Of a stretch of 64,000 bases of DNA, positions 1-7,182 are shown piece after piece. How positions within the stretch are numbered: the stretch's first letter is position 1; each line of letters starts with the position of its first letter. This DNA is from JACOMY01 sp046233115 (GTDB taxonomy: Bacteria > Pseudomonadota > Alphaproteobacteria > Kiloniellales > JACOMY01): the NCBI GenBank assembly GCA_046233115.1, contig JBJXHM010000001.1, forward strand, positions 1-64,000, in the 5' to 3' direction. The translations under genes were made by a program, and so were the position numbers. The notes beneath the pieces are model-generated. The model was not told where the DNA came from, did no database searches, and saw nothing but the letters and a program-made list of their open reading frames with translations.

Positions 1-1757
1 CCGCCGAAGAGGAAGAGATCCTGGCCGGAGCCGCCGAAGGCGGCGTCCCCCTGTCTGGCGTAGAGGGTGTCGGCGCCACTGCCGCCGTCGAAGCGGTCGC
101 CGCCGCCCCCGCCGAAGAGAATGTCGTCGCCGTCGCCGCCGATCAGGCGGTCGTCGCCCTCGTTGCCGCGCAGGCGGTTGTCGCCCGTGTTGCCGACCAG
201 GCTGTTGTCCAGGGCGTTGCCGACCAAGGTGCCATTGCCGGCGCCGGTAACCAGCAAGGCCAGCTCGATGAAGGCCTCGGCACCGGTGCCCAGGGTGTAG
301 TCGGGCGCGTTGGAGCGCAGGCGGTCGAAGCCGCCCGCTGCAGTCTCCAACACCAGGTCGCTCAGGCTATCGACGATGAAGACGTCGTTGTTGGCTCCGC
401 CGTAAGCGGTATCGCTGCCCGAGCCGCCGTTCAGCTTGTCGCGGCCGCCGTCTCCGAAGAGGATGTCACTGCCACTGCCGCCGACCATCCGGTCGTCGCC
501 GCTGCTGCCGTAGAGCCGGTCCTGGTCATCGCCGGCGAAGAGGGTATCGGCGCCGCTGCCGCCGACCAGGCTGTCATCGCCGGCATCGCCGCGCAGCTCA
601 TCCTCGCCGTCGTCGCCAAAGGCGTGGTCGGCGCCCGAGCCGGCCACGAGCCGATCGTTGCCGCTGCTGCCGATCAGGCTGTCATCTCCGCTCCGGCCGT
701 AGAGCCGGTCGGCTCCGCTGAGGCCGTCCAGGGTGTCGGGCCCGTCCGTGCCGAAGAGGACATCGTCTCCGGGACCGGCGGTCGCGCCCAGGATCGTCTC
801 GATGGAGACAACGCTTGCACCGCCCAGGCTTGCTCCGGCCAGAAGGATCAGGGTGTCGTTTCCGCCACCGCCATCATAGGTGTCTCCAGCAACGGATTCG
901 CCTGGGCGAATGAAAAAGACATCCTCGGCCAACTGGCCGAACAGCGTATCGCTGCCACTACCGCCGAAAATCGAATTCCTGCTGGTGCCGGTGCCCAGGT
1001 GAGTGTTCGCAATCACGGTGTCAGATCCGCTACCGCCGTAAAGCCAATTGTGGCTGACCTCGGTCGCGGAACGCTGCACAGTCAGAATGTCGTCGCCGTT
1101 GCCTCCGAAGTTCGTATCGACCCCCCAACTGGCCTCCAGGTAGTCATGCCCGCTGCCACCATAGAGTGTGTCATTGCCTTCGGATCCCACGACGAAGTCG
1201 TCGCCGGATCCACCAAATATGACGTCATCCCCGCCATGACCGGCCAATGCGCTATCGTTCCCGAGGCCCCCGAAGACGTGGTCGTTGCCGGCCCAGCCGT
1301 AGAGCCGATCATCGTCTCCTGCGCCGCCAAACAGCGTGTCTTGTCCACTGCTGCCGAGAAACCAGTGATCATCTCCGGATCCGGCATACATGGTGCTGTT
1401 TGATGCAGCAGAGCGATCCAGACCGCTGTTTGCGAAGAAGCTGCTATCGTTGCCAGACCCGCCAAACAGCACGTCGTTTCCGCTGCCGCCGAAGAACCAG
1501 GAATCGTCGCCATTGCCCCCTTCAAGACTGTCGTCGGCATGACCACCATAAAATCGGCTATCGTTCCCGGCACCGCCAAAGAGCAGGTCTGCACCGGTGC
1601 CTCCGAAGAAGCTTGCATCCTGCCCGCTCCCTCCAAAGAGACTGTCCTGTCCGGCCAGGCCGGTCAAACGATCACGTCCGCTTTCACCGAAGATGGTGTC
1701 AACCTGATCCGTGCCGGTGAGTGTGTCGTCTAGGTCCGTACCCGTGATGATCGCCAT
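1..1757 (-). CDS. RTX-type calcium-binding repeat protein (3' end cut by window edge)
   Basis: The frame is open from the ATG at 1757 to the left edge, so at least 585 residues are present and the C-terminus is missing. A GAGGGAG ribosome site sits seven bases before the ATG. After about ten residues the protein is almost entirely glycine- and aspartate-rich nonapeptides of the type GGSGNDxLF, dozens of them. These are hemolysin-type repeats that bind calcium in a parallel beta-roll. One non-repeat stretch at about 1000-760 interrupts them. Such proteins usually leave the cell by a type I secretion system that reads a C-terminal signal, which cannot be seen here. No enzymatic domain is visible, so a surface or adhesive role is only inferred. 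Repeats starting right at the N-terminus are unusual for RTX toxins and more like secreted structural proteins. Confidence 0.88.
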   Translation of the reverse strand, partial: MAIITGTDLDDTLTGTDQVDTIFGESGRDRLTGLAGQDSLFGGSGQDASFFGGTGADLLFGGAGNDSRFYGGHADDSLEGGNGDDSWFFGGSGNDVLFGGSGNDSSFFANSGLDRSAASNSTMYAGSGDDHWFLGSSGQDTLFGGAGDDDRLYGWAGNDHVFGGLGNDSALAGHGGDDVIFGGSGDDFVVGSEGNDTLYGGSGHDYLEASWGVDTNFGGNGDDILTVQRSATEVSHNWLYGGSGSDTVIANTHLGTGTSRNSIFGGSGSDTLFGQLAEDVFFIRPGESVAGDTYDGGGGNDTLILLAGASLGGASVVSIETILGATAGPGDDVLFGTDGPDTLDGLSGADRLYGRSGDDSLIGSSGNDRLVAGSGADHAFGDDGEDELRGDAGDDSLVGGSGADTLFAGDDQDRLYGSSGDDRMVGGSGSDILFGDGGRDKLNGGSGSDTAYGGANNDVFIVDSLSDLVLETAAGGFDRLRSNAPDYTLGTGAEAFIELALLVTGAGNGTLVGNALDNSLVGNTGDNRLRGNEGDDRLIGGDGDDILFGGGGGDRFDGGSGADTLYARQGDAAFGGSGQDLFLFG

Positions 1758-2277
1758 GATATTCTCCCTCGTGGTCGGTGCGGTTCGGCAGTACGGACCA
1801 CTCGCCTAAAGCCAGACGAAACCGCTTGTTATCGGCTGGTTGGCAGCGGTGACTCCGTAGAAGGCGCGGTCGTCGTCATCGCCATCCCAAAGACCGTTGT
1901 CTTCACTCTCGTCGTCATAGACTAGACCTCTCGCCAGAGAGCCTATCTCTGCCTTCTAGAGTGGCAGTTTCCTCTTTTGAATCTGATCCTATCGAAGAAT
2001 GATTTGAGCTTATTTCGGTAAATACTGCCATCTCACAGACTCTTTCCTGTGGTAGAAAAAATAGAAAAACAGTCCGAGACGGCCATCTTGCATCAGAAAT
2101 TTCGTTGTGTAAATAGACTTCTATGCAATTGATAAGTATAATCATTGTCAATAGGCGGGGGTGATGAGGCGGCGTCTGTTCGACTGCTCTTGCCAATCAC
2201 GCTACTTTGAAGGGTTTGCGCGCCGGCCACAGATAGGCCAACGGGCTGGACGGCGGCGCGGCCGGCCCAGTGTGTGA
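1758..2277. other. 520-base gap upstream of the RTX gene, AT-richer in the middle
   Basis: Between the RTX start and the amidase stop lies a stretch whose part at about 1960-2155 is much richer in A and T than the rest of the window. It is the likely place for the promoter of the RTX gene, but no clear -35/-10 pair can be named. It also contains the small coding-like region described at 1806-2031. No RNA gene or repeat element was recognised. Confidence 0.5.
1806..2031 (-). pseudogene. Possible small gene broken by one frameshift
   Basis: An ATG at 2031, preceded by a purine-rich AGGAAAGAG stretch, opens a frame that stops at 1915-1917. A second frame, open from 1955 to the stop at 1806-1808, has no start codon but strongly coding-like codons rich in third-position C, and encodes an acidic segment (DDESEDNGLW, then GDDDD). 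Joining the two around 1918-1930 with a single-base shift would give a protein of about 75 residues ending 48 bases before the RTX start. This may be a real frameshift, a sequencing error or chance. No family was recognised. Confidence 0.3.
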
Positions 2278-3696
2278 CTACAACCGCGGCGGCGGCAGGT
2301 GGAAACGCTCCTCGGCCTCCAGGGCGGCGGCGACGCGCAGGATCTTGGCTTCCTCGAAGTAGCGGCCGACGAGTTGCACGCCCATCGGCAGGCCCTGGCT
2401 GCTGAGCCCGCTGGGCAGAGTGATCGCCGGGTGGCCGGTCAGGTTGAAGAAGGTGGTGTTGCGGGTGAAGGCGTTGCCCAGCGGCTCCTTGACCCCGCCG
2501 ACCTCGACCGAGACCGTGCCGACCTTGGCGGCCAGGATCGGGATCGAGGGGGTGAGCAGGCCATCGACCGCATCCAGCACGCCCTCGGTCTCACGCCGGT
2601 AGTGGGTCATCATCCGCTTGGCGCGCAGATAGTGGTCGGCCAGGATGAACTGGGCCAGTGCCAGGCCGGCGCGGAAGTCGTCGCTGTAGGCCTCCGGATG
2701 GCGCTTCAACCAGGGGCCGTGCACCGAGAGTGCTTCCGGCATCTGCACGGCCAGCGCGACGCTACGCACCTGGGTCATGTCCGGCAAGGCGACGTCCAGC
2801 AATCTGGCGCCGGCGCGCTCCAGCGCCTGCAGGGCCGCCTCCGCCGCGGCCAGGATCTCGGTCTCGGCGCGCTCGAAGAAGTGGGTTCGGGGCACGCCGA
2901 TGGTGATGCCGGTGAGGTCGGGCCTGGCCTCCAGGCCGGAGAGGTAGTCGCCGACCGGGGTGTTCACGCTGGCCGGGTCCTCAGCGTCGTAGCCGGCGGC
3001 GACCTGCAGCACCAGGGCGGCGTCGCGGACCCGGCGCACGATCCAGCCGACATGGTCCATCGACCAGCTAAAGGGGAGGACGCCGCGCGCCGAGACCCGG
3101 CCGTAGGTGGGCTTCAGTCCGACCAGGCCGGAGAGGGCGGCCGGTACCCGCACCGAGCCGCCGGTGTCGGTGCCCAGCGCCAGCGGCGCCAGGCCAAAGG
3201 CCACCGCGGCGGCCGAGCCGCTGCTGGAACCGCCGGCCAGCCGGCTCTCGTCGTAGGCGTTGACTGCAGTGCCGTAGTCGCGGTTCTCGCCGGTGATGCC
3301 GTAGGCGAAGGCGTGCAGGTTGGCCTTACCGAGCGAGAGGGCGCCGGCGCTGCGCAGCTTGGCCACCACCGTGGCATCGCCCACCGCCGGCCCCGCGGCG
3401 AAGCCCCGGGCACCGCCCGAGGTCGGCGTGCCGGCGACGTCGATCAGGTCCTTGGAGACGAAGGGCAGGCCGGCCAGGGCTCCCAAGTCCTCACCGCGCT
3501 TCAGCGCCCGGTCGCAGTCCCTGGCGGCCTCCAGTGCGGCCTCCGGCGTGATCAGGGTCAGGGCATGCGCGCGTGGGTTCAGCCGCTCGGCGCGGTCGAG
3601 GAAGAGCTCGGTCAGCGCCTCGGCGCTGACGCGGCTCTCGCGCAGTGCAGCCAGCAAGTCCTCCGCCGGGGCGAAGGCAAGCGCCTCGTCAGCCAC
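2278..3696 (-). CDS. Amidase signature-family amidohydrolase
   Basis: The 472-residue product is a full-length amidase signature enzyme (GatA/AtzE type), which hydrolyses a carbon-nitrogen amide bond in the cytoplasm. The catalytic lysine lies in VSKDLID (Lys82). The serine-rich motif GGSSSGSAA is at residues 155-163, and the presumed nucleophile is Ser181 in GTDTGGSVR, so the Ser-cisSer-Lys triad is complete. The start overlaps the 3' end of the upstream small gene by eight bases, which implies translational coupling. The natural substrate cannot be read from sequence. The GatC/AtzG-like partner and the Lin0512 genes upstream suggest an amide or ureide catabolic step rather than tRNA amidation, since no gatB is adjacent. 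Confidence 0.9.
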   Translation of the reverse strand: MADEALAFAPAEDLLAALRESRVSAEALTELFLDRAERLNPRAHALTLITPEAALEAARDCDRALKRGEDLGALAGLPFVSKDLIDVAGTPTSGGARGFAAGPAVGDATVVAKLRSAGALSLGKANLHAFAYGITGENRDYGTAVNAYDESRLAGGSSSGSAAAVAFGLAPLALGTDTGGSVRVPAALSGLVGLKPTYGRVSARGVLPFSWSMDHVGWIVRRVRDAALVLQVAAGYDAEDPASVNTPVGDYLSGLEARPDLTGITIGVPRTHFFERAETEILAAAEAALQALERAGARLLDVALPDMTQVRSVALAVQMPEALSVHGPWLKRHPEAYSDDFRAGLALAQFILADHYLRAKRMMTHYRRETEGVLDAVDGLLTPSIPILAAKVGTVSVEVGGVKEPLGNAFTRNTTFFNLTGHPAITLPSGLSSQGLPMGVQLVGRYFEEAKILRVAAALEAEERFHLPPPRL

Positions 3697-3907
3697 CTTT
3701 GCGCTCGGGCGGCTGAATGCCCTGCGCCGGCGGGATCAAACCCAGGTCCAGCGCGCGCAGTTCCTCCAGATGGTCCAGCAGATCCTGGAAGCCGGTGATC
3801 ACGCCGTACCTTGGGGCTACGAGATCCGTGATTTCGGCCTCGCGCCAGGGGTGGCAGGCCAGTTCCTCGCTGACCGCCGTCAGGGTCTCTTCCCGTACGC
3901 GCCGCAT
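3689..3907 (-). CDS. Small GatC/AtzG-like putative amidase subunit
   Basis: This 72-residue, mostly helical protein ends eight bases inside the amidase gene. In known systems, small helical proteins of this size (GatC, or AtzG in cyanuric-acid-pathway operons) bind and stabilise an amidase-signature enzyme. The segment FQDLLDHLEELRALD followed by a proline-containing tail (IPPAQGIQPPE) resembles that arrangement. Size, position and overlap support a subunit role, but similarity to AtzG was judged by eye only. The ATG at 3907 has an AAAGGGACGG stretch upstream. It could instead be an unrelated small protein. Confidence 0.6.
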   Translation of the reverse strand: MRRVREETLTAVSEELACHPWREAEITDLVAPRYGVITGFQDLLDHLEELRALDLGLIPPAQGIQPPERKGG

Positions 3908-3934
3908 GGCCTGCCGTCCCTTTCTCTTTGCCGG

Positions 3935-4288
3935 TTACATCGCCAGGCGGACGATCACCGCGGCGTTGACGGTGACCGAAGTCAGGCCGCTGCCGGGATC
4001 CAGAGTGTCGAGCCCGCCCTTCTCGGCCCGTGCCGTGACCGTGCCGTAGGGCAACAGGGCCGCGACCGCATCGAGGTCGAGCTGCTCGGGACGCTGGGCG
4101 CCCAGGACCAGCTCGATCTGCATGGCCTTGGGGTCCAGGTTGAGGGTGCGGAACAGCACCAGGGAGGAGTGGTAGAGGGCCTCCTGGACCGCGCGCTGGG
4201 CGGCCTTGGTGTAGTCGCCGCTGTAGAGTGCGGTGCCGCTGCCCATCTCGAGGATGATCCGCTTGGGCTGCTTGCTTGCGTCGCTCAT
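3935..4288 (-). CDS. Lin0512-family protein, second (diverged) copy
   Basis: The 117-residue product belongs to the Lin0512 family of unknown function and is a paralog of the gene just upstream (shared DYTKAAQRAV, a PYGT motif and a GGLD motif). The family is defined by an N-terminal GxGxDxHG motif. Here the corresponding residues 16-23 read GSGTALYS, so the Asp and His are both replaced (Ala20, Tyr22) and the final Gly is Ser. A GAGGAG ribosome site lies in the 16-base gap before the ATG. It is probably co-expressed with its paralog and the amidase. The lost motif suggests it is a structural or regulatory partner rather than an active copy, which is inference. Confidence 0.8.
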   Translation of the reverse strand: MSDASKQPKRIILEMGSGTALYSGDYTKAAQRAVQEALYHSSLVLFRTLNLDPKAMQIELVLGAQRPEQLDLDAVAALLPYGTVTARAEKGGLDTLDPGSGLTSVTVNAAVIVRLAM

Positions 4289-4304
4289 GCTTTGTCTCCT
4301 CGCG

Positions 4305-4658
4305 TCAGGCGGTCTGGTCGGGAAGGTCGAGCGAGACGGTCACCGTGGCGTTGGCCATGACGGTGACGTCGCTGCCGTCGTCGTGCGGGATGTCCAGTCC
4401 GCCCTGCTTCACCACCACTTCGATGGTGCCGTAGGGCAGGACCGCCGCCACGGCCGCCTTGTCCACCAACTCCGGTTTGGCGACACCGATGCGCACCTGC
4501 ACGTGCATGGCCTCGCGCGGCTGGCCGAAGGCCGCTGCTACCGAGACCGAGTTGCGCTTGATGGCGTCGTCCACCGCCCGCTGGGCCGCCTTCGTGTAGT
4601 CGCGGCCGCGCAGGTCGGTTCCCGTACCGAACTCCATGACCAGGCTCTTCAAGGCCAT
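4305..4658 (-). CDS. Lin0512-family protein, first copy
   Basis: This 117-residue protein has the Lin0512 N-terminal signature at residues 11-18, reading GTGTDLRG, followed by RDYTKAAQRAV. The conserved Asp is kept (Asp15) but the usual His is Arg17. A strong GGAGGAGG ribosome site precedes the ATG at 4658. It is the first gene of a tight run: this copy, the diverged copy, the small subunit and the amidase, all on the minus strand. The LacI-type regulator ends 97 bases upstream, so read-through from the gluconate operon is possible but not shown. Biochemical function is unknown for the family. Confidence 0.82.
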   Translation of the reverse strand: MALKSLVMEFGTGTDLRGRDYTKAAQRAVDDAIKRNSVSVAAAFGQPREAMHVQVRIGVAKPELVDKAAVAAVLPYGTIEVVVKQGGLDIPHDDGSDVTVMANATVTVSLDLPDQTA

Positions 4659-4754
4659 CGCTGTTCCTCCTCCGTGATCGTTGCTTTTCGATGATCCAGC
4701 TTTGCTGCTGCAGCGGCAGGCCGCAAGACCTTGTCGAGACAGCGGTCCTGTGCC

Positions 4755-5801
4755 TCAGGCGCGGCTGCGCAGCGTGCTCGCCCTGGCTAGCAGCCGCGGC
4801 GTGATCTCGATCCGGGGAGCGGCGCCGGGCGGGCGGCTGCGGTCCAGCAAGGAGAGGATGAGCGTGGCGGTCCGGCTGCCGATCTCGCGGGCCGAGACAT
4901 CGATCGTGGTGATTGGCGGGTTGGCGTGCTCGGCGATGTCGTAGGCGCCGAAGCCGGCAATCGCCAGGTCCTCCGGCACCCGGATACCGAGGCGCTGGCA
5001 GGCGCTGAGCGCGCCGAAGGCCGAGAGGTCGGAGACGCACATGACCGCCTCGGTCTCCGGCCAGCGCCGGTGGAAGGCCGCGATCGCCTCGGCGCCCTCC
5101 TGCATGGTGATGGGTGGTAGGCCGTAGGCCAGGACGCGGTGAGCCTCCAGCCCACGGGCGCGCAGGGCCTCGACGAAGCCGCGCCGGCGGTCCAGCCCGC
5201 GGGTGTCGCGCGAAGAGTCGCCGCCGATGAAGCCGATGCGCCGATAGCCCTGCGTGACGAAGTGGTCGACCATCAGGCTGGCGGCCTCGGCGTTGGAAAA
5301 GCCGACGACGGCGTCAAGCGGCTCCTGCGGCCGGTCCCAGATCTCCACCACCGGCACCCCGGCGTTGGCCAGCAGGCGGCGGCAACGCGGACTGTGCGCG
5401 CCGCCGGTGACCACCACGGCCTCCGGCCGGCGGCGCAGCAACTGTTCGACCAGGCGCTCCTCCTCGACCAGGTCGTAGTCGGTGGAGCCCAGCAGGATCT
5501 GCAGGCCGGTCTCCTTCAGGCCCTCGGTCAGGCCGCGCAGGCTGTCGGCGAAGTTGGCGTTGTTGATCGAGGGGATGGTTGCGGCGACGAAGCCGGTCCT
5601 GCGTGAGGAGAGGCCGGCCGCGGTGCTGTCGAGGACGTAGCCCAGCAGCTCGGCCGCTTCGCGGATCCTACGGCGCGTCTCTTCCTTCACCGGGGACTCG
5701 GGCTTGAAGGCGCGGGAGACCGTCATCGGCGAGACCCCGGCCAACTCGGCAACGTCGGCCATGGTTGGTGGCCGGTTGAGCCGTTTGCCCGGGTCGCTCA
5801 T
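4755..5801 (-). CDS. gntR: LacI-family repressor, GntR (gluconate) type
   Basis: The 348-residue protein has a LacI-type helix-turn-helix at residues 14-33 (MADVAELAGVSPMTVSRAF), a hinge helix around residues 50-65 and a periplasmic-binding-protein-like effector domain to the C-terminus. Its ATG overlaps the stop of gluconokinase in an ATGA, so it is the third gene of the dehydrogenase-kinase-repressor operon. By context it represses the idonate/gluconate genes and is released by gluconate or its phosphate. The perfect palindrome at 7130-7145 is the obvious operator. Family assignment is certain; the effector is inferred. Confidence 0.88.
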   Translation of the reverse strand: MSDPGKRLNRPPTMADVAELAGVSPMTVSRAFKPESPVKEETRRRIREAAELLGYVLDSTAAGLSSRRTGFVAATIPSINNANFADSLRGLTEGLKETGLQILLGSTDYDLVEEERLVEQLLRRRPEAVVVTGGAHSPRCRRLLANAGVPVVEIWDRPQEPLDAVVGFSNAEAASLMVDHFVTQGYRRIGFIGGDSSRDTRGLDRRRGFVEALRARGLEAHRVLAYGLPPITMQEGAEAIAAFHRRWPETEAVMCVSDLSAFGALSACQRLGIRVPEDLAIAGFGAYDIAEHANPPITTIDVSAREIGSRTATLILSLLDRSRPPGAAPRIEITPRLLARASTLRSRA

Positions 5802-6307
5802 GTGCCGCGCCCTGGAAGACGCCCGCAGATCGCCGCGACCACCTCTTCCGTGCTGCCGGAGATGTCGACCGAGACCGCGTTCTCTTCCGGCCCTGGCACC
5901 TCCAGGGTGGCGAACTGGCTGTCCAGCAGCGAGAGCGGCATGAAATGCCCGGCGCGTGCGGCCATGCGGCCGGCGATCAGGTCCCGCGATCCAGTCAGGT
6001 GCACGAAGGTGACGGGCTCGCCGGCCTCCGCGGTGATGTGGTCGCGGTAGCGTCGCCTCAGTGCCGAGCAGCCACCGACCACCAGGCCCGGACGGGCCGC
6101 CATCTCGCGGGCGAAGCGCTGGAGCCAGGGCCAGCGGTCGCTGTCGCTGAGCGGCTCGCCGCGGCTCATCTTCTCGATGTTGGCGGGCGGATGATAGGCG
6201 TCGCCGTCGAGGAAGCAGCCGCCCAGCGCGCGCGCCAGGGCCTCGCCGATCGTCGATTTGCCGCAGCCGGCGACCCCCATGACGACGAAGAGCCTGGCCG
6301 CGTCCAT
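5798..6307 (-). CDS. gntK: Gluconokinase
   Basis: The 169-residue product phosphorylates gluconate to 6-phosphogluconate, feeding the Entner-Doudoroff or pentose phosphate route. It has the P-loop GVAGCGKS at residues 11-18 and the family signature LDGDAYHPPANIEKMSRG at 33-50, followed by SDRWPWL. The length matches the small GntK family. The ATG at 6307 is chosen because it puts the P-loop near the N-terminus; the same frame is open further upstream but runs over the preceding gene. It lies one base after the stop of the upstream dehydrogenase and overlaps the repressor start by four bases. Confidence 0.95.
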   Translation of the reverse strand: MDAARLFVVMGVAGCGKSTIGEALARALGGCFLDGDAYHPPANIEKMSRGEPLSDSDRWPWLQRFAREMAARPGLVVGGCSALRRRYRDHITAEAGEPVTFVHLTGSRDLIAGRMAARAGHFMPLSLLDSQFATLEVPGPEENAVSVDISGSTEEVVAAICGRLPGRGT

Positions 6308-6308
6308 C

Positions 6309-7082
6309 TCACACGCTGGCGGTGATGCCGCCGTCGACGAAGAGCACCTGGCCCTGGACGAAGCTGGCGGCCGGTGAGGCCAGGAAGATGCAGGCGCCGA
6401 CCAGCTCCTCCAGTCGGCCCCAGCGGCCCGCCGGCGTGCGTTTCTCAAGCCAGGCGGTGAAGGCGGGGTCGGCGACCAGGGCCGCGTTCAGGGGCGTGTC
6501 GAAGTAGCCGGGGGCGATGGCGTTCACCTGCAGGCCGTGGCGGGCCCAGTCGGTGGCCATCCCCTTGGTCAGGTTGGCGACGGCGCCCTTGCTCGCCGTG
6601 TAGGGGGCGATGCCCGGCCGGGCCAGGGCCGACTGCACCGAGGCGATGTTGACGATCTTGCCGGCACCCCGGCCGATCATGTGGCGGGCCACGGCCTGGC
6701 CGACGTTGAAGACCGAGGAGAGGTTGGTGCGCATTAGCCGCTCGAAGTCCTCGGCCGCGAAGTCTTCCAGCGGCTGGCGATGCTGCATCCCTGCGTTGTT
6801 CACCAGGATGTCGATGGCGCCGACCTTGGCCTCGAAGCCGTCGACGGCCGCGCGCACCGCGGCGTGATCGGTGACGTCGAAGGGGAGGAGGGTAGCCTCG
6901 GTCCCCTCGGCAGCCAGCTTTTCTGCGGCCGCTTCCAGCTTGGCCCGGTCGCGGCCGTTCAGGACCAGCGTGGCGCCGGCCGAGGCCAGGCCGCGCGCCA
7001 GGGCCAGGCCGATTCCCTGCGAGGAGCCGGTCACCAGCGCCCGCTTGCCACTTAGATCGAAGAGCTCCGCTGCCCTGAACAT
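6309..7082 (-). CDS. idnO: Gluconate 5-dehydrogenase-type short-chain dehydrogenase
   Basis: This 257-residue SDR has the cofactor motif TGSSQGIG at 18-25, NNAG at 95-98 and the catalytic residues Ser148, Tyr161 and Lys165 (YTASK). The family member IdnO/Gno interconverts 5-ketogluconate and gluconate with NAD(P)H. Its place ahead of gluconokinase and divergent from idonate dehydrogenase fits the L-idonate to 5-ketogluconate to gluconate to 6-phosphogluconate route. The ATG at 7082 is taken as the start because the operator and divergent promoter lie just upstream. Other SDRs act on similar polyols, so the substrate rests on context. Confidence 0.87.
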   Translation of the reverse strand: MFRAAELFDLSGKRALVTGSSQGIGLALARGLASAGATLVLNGRDRAKLEAAAEKLAAEGTEATLLPFDVTDHAAVRAAVDGFEAKVGAIDILVNNAGMQHRQPLEDFAAEDFERLMRTNLSSVFNVGQAVARHMIGRGAGKIVNIASVQSALARPGIAPYTASKGAVANLTKGMATDWARHGLQVNAIAPGYFDTPLNAALVADPAFTAWLEKRTPAGRWGRLEELVGACIFLASPAASFVQGQVLFVDGGITASV

Positions 7083-7129
7083 GCGCCGGCCCCGTCCTTT
7101 CGCTCGACAAGTCTTCCAGGCCTTCCTAT

Positions 7130-7145
7130 TTGTTATCGATAACAA
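7130..7145. promoter_or_regulatory. GntR/LacI-type operator, perfect 16-bp palindrome
   Basis: The sequence TTGTTATCGATAACAA is a perfect inverted repeat with a central CG, the typical form of a LacI-family operator, and its TGTTA/TAACA arms resemble known gluconate-repressor sites. It sits midway in the 100-base space between the divergent idnO-gntK-gntR operon and idnD. One bound repressor could therefore close both promoters. Binding is inferred, not shown. Confidence 0.8.
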
Positions 7146-7182
7146 TTCTTGGCCAGCCGGCGCAAGAGGAGGGGTGGAGGCG

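Noticed and set aside
1..1757. Regular short repeats that could suggest a CRISPR or tandem-repeat array
   Set aside because: The periodicity is 27 bases, in frame with GGxGxD nonapeptides, and the repeats vary at synonymous positions, so it is a protein repeat.
2299..3798. Long open frame on the plus strand across the amidase gene
   Set aside because: Its product is low-complexity (rich in Gly, Gln, Arg, Ala) and it is exactly antisense to a full amidase with intact motifs. High GC content produces such shadows throughout the window.
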